64,000 bases of DNA from Paenibacillus psychroresistens (GTDB lineage: Bacteria; Bacillota; Bacilli; Paenibacillales; NBRC-103111): positions 2,208,001-2,272,000 of the forward strand of contig NZ_CP034235.1 of the NCBI RefSeq assembly GCF_009728935.1, given 5' to 3'. The translations under genes and the position numbers were made by a program. The notes below the pieces were generated by a model, which saw only the letters and a program-made list of their open reading frames with translations, did not search any database and had not been told where the DNA came from. Position 1 is the first letter of the stretch. Each line of letters starts with the position of its first letter. Below, piece after piece: positions 62,419 to 64,000 of this stretch.

Positions 62419-64000
62419 TTGAAACAGATATCTCGGTCTTATAAGGTTTGGTTAACAATCATACCTTGCTTTGTGTTGCTTTTTGGGACCTTTTCGCCAG
62501 ATCAACGAGCTTTTGCAAACGCTACCACCTATTATGTGAACAATCAATCAGGCTCAAATTGCAACGACACAGGTGCAGGCACCTCAACTAGTGCCCCTTG
62601 GTGTACATTTAATCGAGTTAATGCAATGACCTTCGGTGCTGGTGATAAAATTCTGTTGGCTCGAGGGGCTACATGGAATCAGGAAATGGTTATAGCAGGC
62701 TCTGGCACGTCAGTAAGTTATGCTGAAATTGGTGCTTATGGTTCAGGCAACCGTCCCAAAATTATTCGCAACGGGGCAACCTTTGACAAAGGCATCAAAA
62801 TTGTCAATCCTTCTTATTGGAAAATCAGCTCACTTGAAGTAGCCAATGCCAGTGTAGGGATTTATGTGTATTTCAATACCAAATCTCATGATAGCCTTAG
62901 CTTTAATGATATCTATGTGCATGACATGCGGGGTGTTTGGGCGGCTCAGACCATTGCTTATCCATCCAATGGCAATCATTCGTCATCCACGGATGATCCA
63001 ACTGCTACAAGCGACCGGATTTTTATGTCCTCGGGTATTCTTTTCACAACCTCTGGTTTTTCATTTACAAGTGTTGAATATGCGGTTCGTAATGTTTCGA
63101 TTACAAACCTGGAAGGCACACATAACGTGGACAGCCTTTCCGTGGATTCTTATAACGGATATAACTCATCGGACGGCGGAGACGGCAACAATTTATTCCA
63201 AAATTTCACGATGAGCAATCTATATTTTCATGATGATGATGGACATGCAGGAGTTGCTTATCAGAATGCAGGATTAGGGTGCAGCGACTCACTGAGGTTA
63301 TCGGGCGTTAGCAACTCAATCGTGATGAATTCAGTGTTGAAAAATGTGGCGGGCTGTCATACCTCTGCGGGTACAGCGGCTATTTTCCTAGGACGCGCAT
63401 CTAACATCAAGCTTATTAACAATATTATTACAGATACTGCCGATACGAATTCATACGATCAAACGGCAGTCGATCATGAGTATCTAACGAATAACATTCA
63501 GTTTATCGGCAACTATATTGGCCGCAATGCTGGGCCAGGTGTTGAATACTTAAATATTAACTCAGGCATGGGGGTAGCCGACCACAGCACCAATGAGGTT
63601 GAAAACGGCAACACATTCGAAGGTAATGGATTGCACAATAAAGCTGGAACACCGCAGGTTGGCGCAGGCTCGATCTTCCAGCATGGTTCGACTGCAGTCA
63701 CATCAGGCAGCCTAACGAACAATTTCTATAATGAAGGCTCATTACCTTTTTTATCGGGTGATAACATTAGCCAAATTACAGCAACTAACAACATAAATGC
63801 CAACAGCGGCCTATATAATGCGATGAATGGCTTTTCAAGCACACAAGGCAGTGGCGCTTGGACCTATCAATATAAACCGAGCGGTGGCAGCTGGAGCAAT
63901 TTACCTTACTATAATGCTGCTGAACGAAATTGGTATCAGGATACGGTTAATCCATCCAATCAGAAGGTATCCGTATCCGAGCTGCATCCTGGCACTTGCG
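62419..64000 (+). CDS. Secreted right-handed beta-helix protein 3, cut by the window edge
   Basis: TTG start six bases after AAGAGGTGG; open to the end of the window (527 codons). Signal peptide ending near RAFANA, then TYYVNNQSGSNCNDTGAGTS and a beta-helix body with turns such as FNDIYVHDMRGVW, FTMSNLYFHDDDGHAG, NIKLINNIITDTADTNS. There is no CBM or Pro/Thr linker before the helix, unlike the two other beta-helix proteins. Family members are mostly polysaccharide lyases or glycosidases. The C-terminal modules are not visible. Confidence 0.82.
   Translation, partial: MKQISRSYKVWLTIIPCFVLLFGTFSPDQRAFANATTYYVNNQSGSNCNDTGAGTSTSAPWCTFNRVNAMTFGAGDKILLARGATWNQEMVIAGSGTSVSYAEIGAYGSGNRPKIIRNGATFDKGIKIVNPSYWKISSLEVANASVGIYVYFNTKSHDSLSFNDIYVHDMRGVWAAQTIAYPSNGNHSSSTDDPTATSDRIFMSSGILFTTSGFSFTSVEYAVRNVSITNLEGTHNVDSLSVDSYNGYNSSDGGDGNNLFQNFTMSNLYFHDDDGHAGVAYQNAGLGCSDSLRLSGVSNSIVMNSVLKNVAGCHTSAGTAAIFLGRASNIKLINNIITDTADTNSYDQTAVDHEYLTNNIQFIGNYIGRNAGPGVEYLNINSGMGVADHSTNEVENGNTFEGNGLHNKAGTPQVGAGSIFQHGSTAVTSGSLTNNFYNEGSLPFLSGDNISQITATNNINANSGLYNAMNGFSSTQGSGAWTYQYKPSGGSWSNLPYYNAAERNWYQDTVNPSNQKVSVSELHPGTC

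Noticed and set aside
1-64000. tRNA or rRNA genes, insertion sequences, transposase genes, phage genes, CRISPR arrays
   Set aside because: None recognised on either strand. The broken genes show deletions and frameshifts but no insertion-sequence ends or target duplications that I can see.

Overview
The window comes from a low-to-medium G+C, endospore-forming Gram-positive bacterium of the Paenibacillus type. Evidence: an intact gerA-gerB-gerC germinant-receptor operon, strong AGGAGG ribosome binding sites with frequent TTG and GTG starts, several YesM/YesN-type two-component systems, AraC regulators with extracytoplasmic sensors, and four ATPase-less sugar ABC importer sets (lipoprotein plus two permeases). 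Genus is inferred from style, not proven.

Layout. 1-4737: the 3' end of a GH29 alpha-L-fucosidase, a GH43 glycosidase and a membrane-anchored AraC regulator. 4956-8627: importer 1 behind a tandem-repeat operator. 9019-11508: a large secreted protein of unrecognised function with a cre-like site. 11711-19818: importer 2, split around a convergent kinase/response-regulator pair and ending with a serine hydrolase. 19860-25411: a decayed AraC gene, a secreted multidomain beta-helix protein, and remnants of another AraC gene and another beta-helix gene. 25651-31131: an unusual operon of MauE-like membrane protein, thioredoxin-like protein, a 37-residue six-cysteine peptide, an ABC exporter, a solute-binding lipoprotein and a broken GH5-like gene. 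31380-41937: a second beta-helix paralogue, importer 3 and its two-component system. 42062-47854: two tandem GH63-like glycosidases, a decayed lactonase/sugar-kinase remnant and a SIS sugar-phosphate isomerase. 47923-51649: the spore germination operon on the minus strand. 51766-64000: an AraC regulator, an ADP-ribosylglycohydrolase-family protein, a GntR/LacI regulator, importer 4, a GH38-type alpha-mannosidase, an L-rhamnose mutarotase-family protein and the start of another secreted beta-helix protein.

How it fits together. The window is a chain of glycan-utilisation loci: secreted beta-helix and CBM proteins act outside, lipoproteins capture oligosaccharides, permeases import them, and cytoplasmic GH29, GH43, GH63-like and GH38 enzymes cut them. 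Fucose- and rhamnose-type functions (fucosidase, lactonase remnant, mutarotase) point to deoxyhexose- and mannose-containing glycans; this is inference.

The most interesting observations are (i) the six-cysteine peptide operon, which looks like an undescribed disulfide-peptide production system, and (ii) a promoter architecture shared by five transcription units: two 7-bp half-sites ([A/T]T[A/C]GTTG, one degenerate) exactly 20 bp apart, then 10 bp to the -35 and about 17 bp to the -10. It places the peptide operon in the same apparent regulon as both beta-helix proteins, importer 3 and the GH63-like operon.
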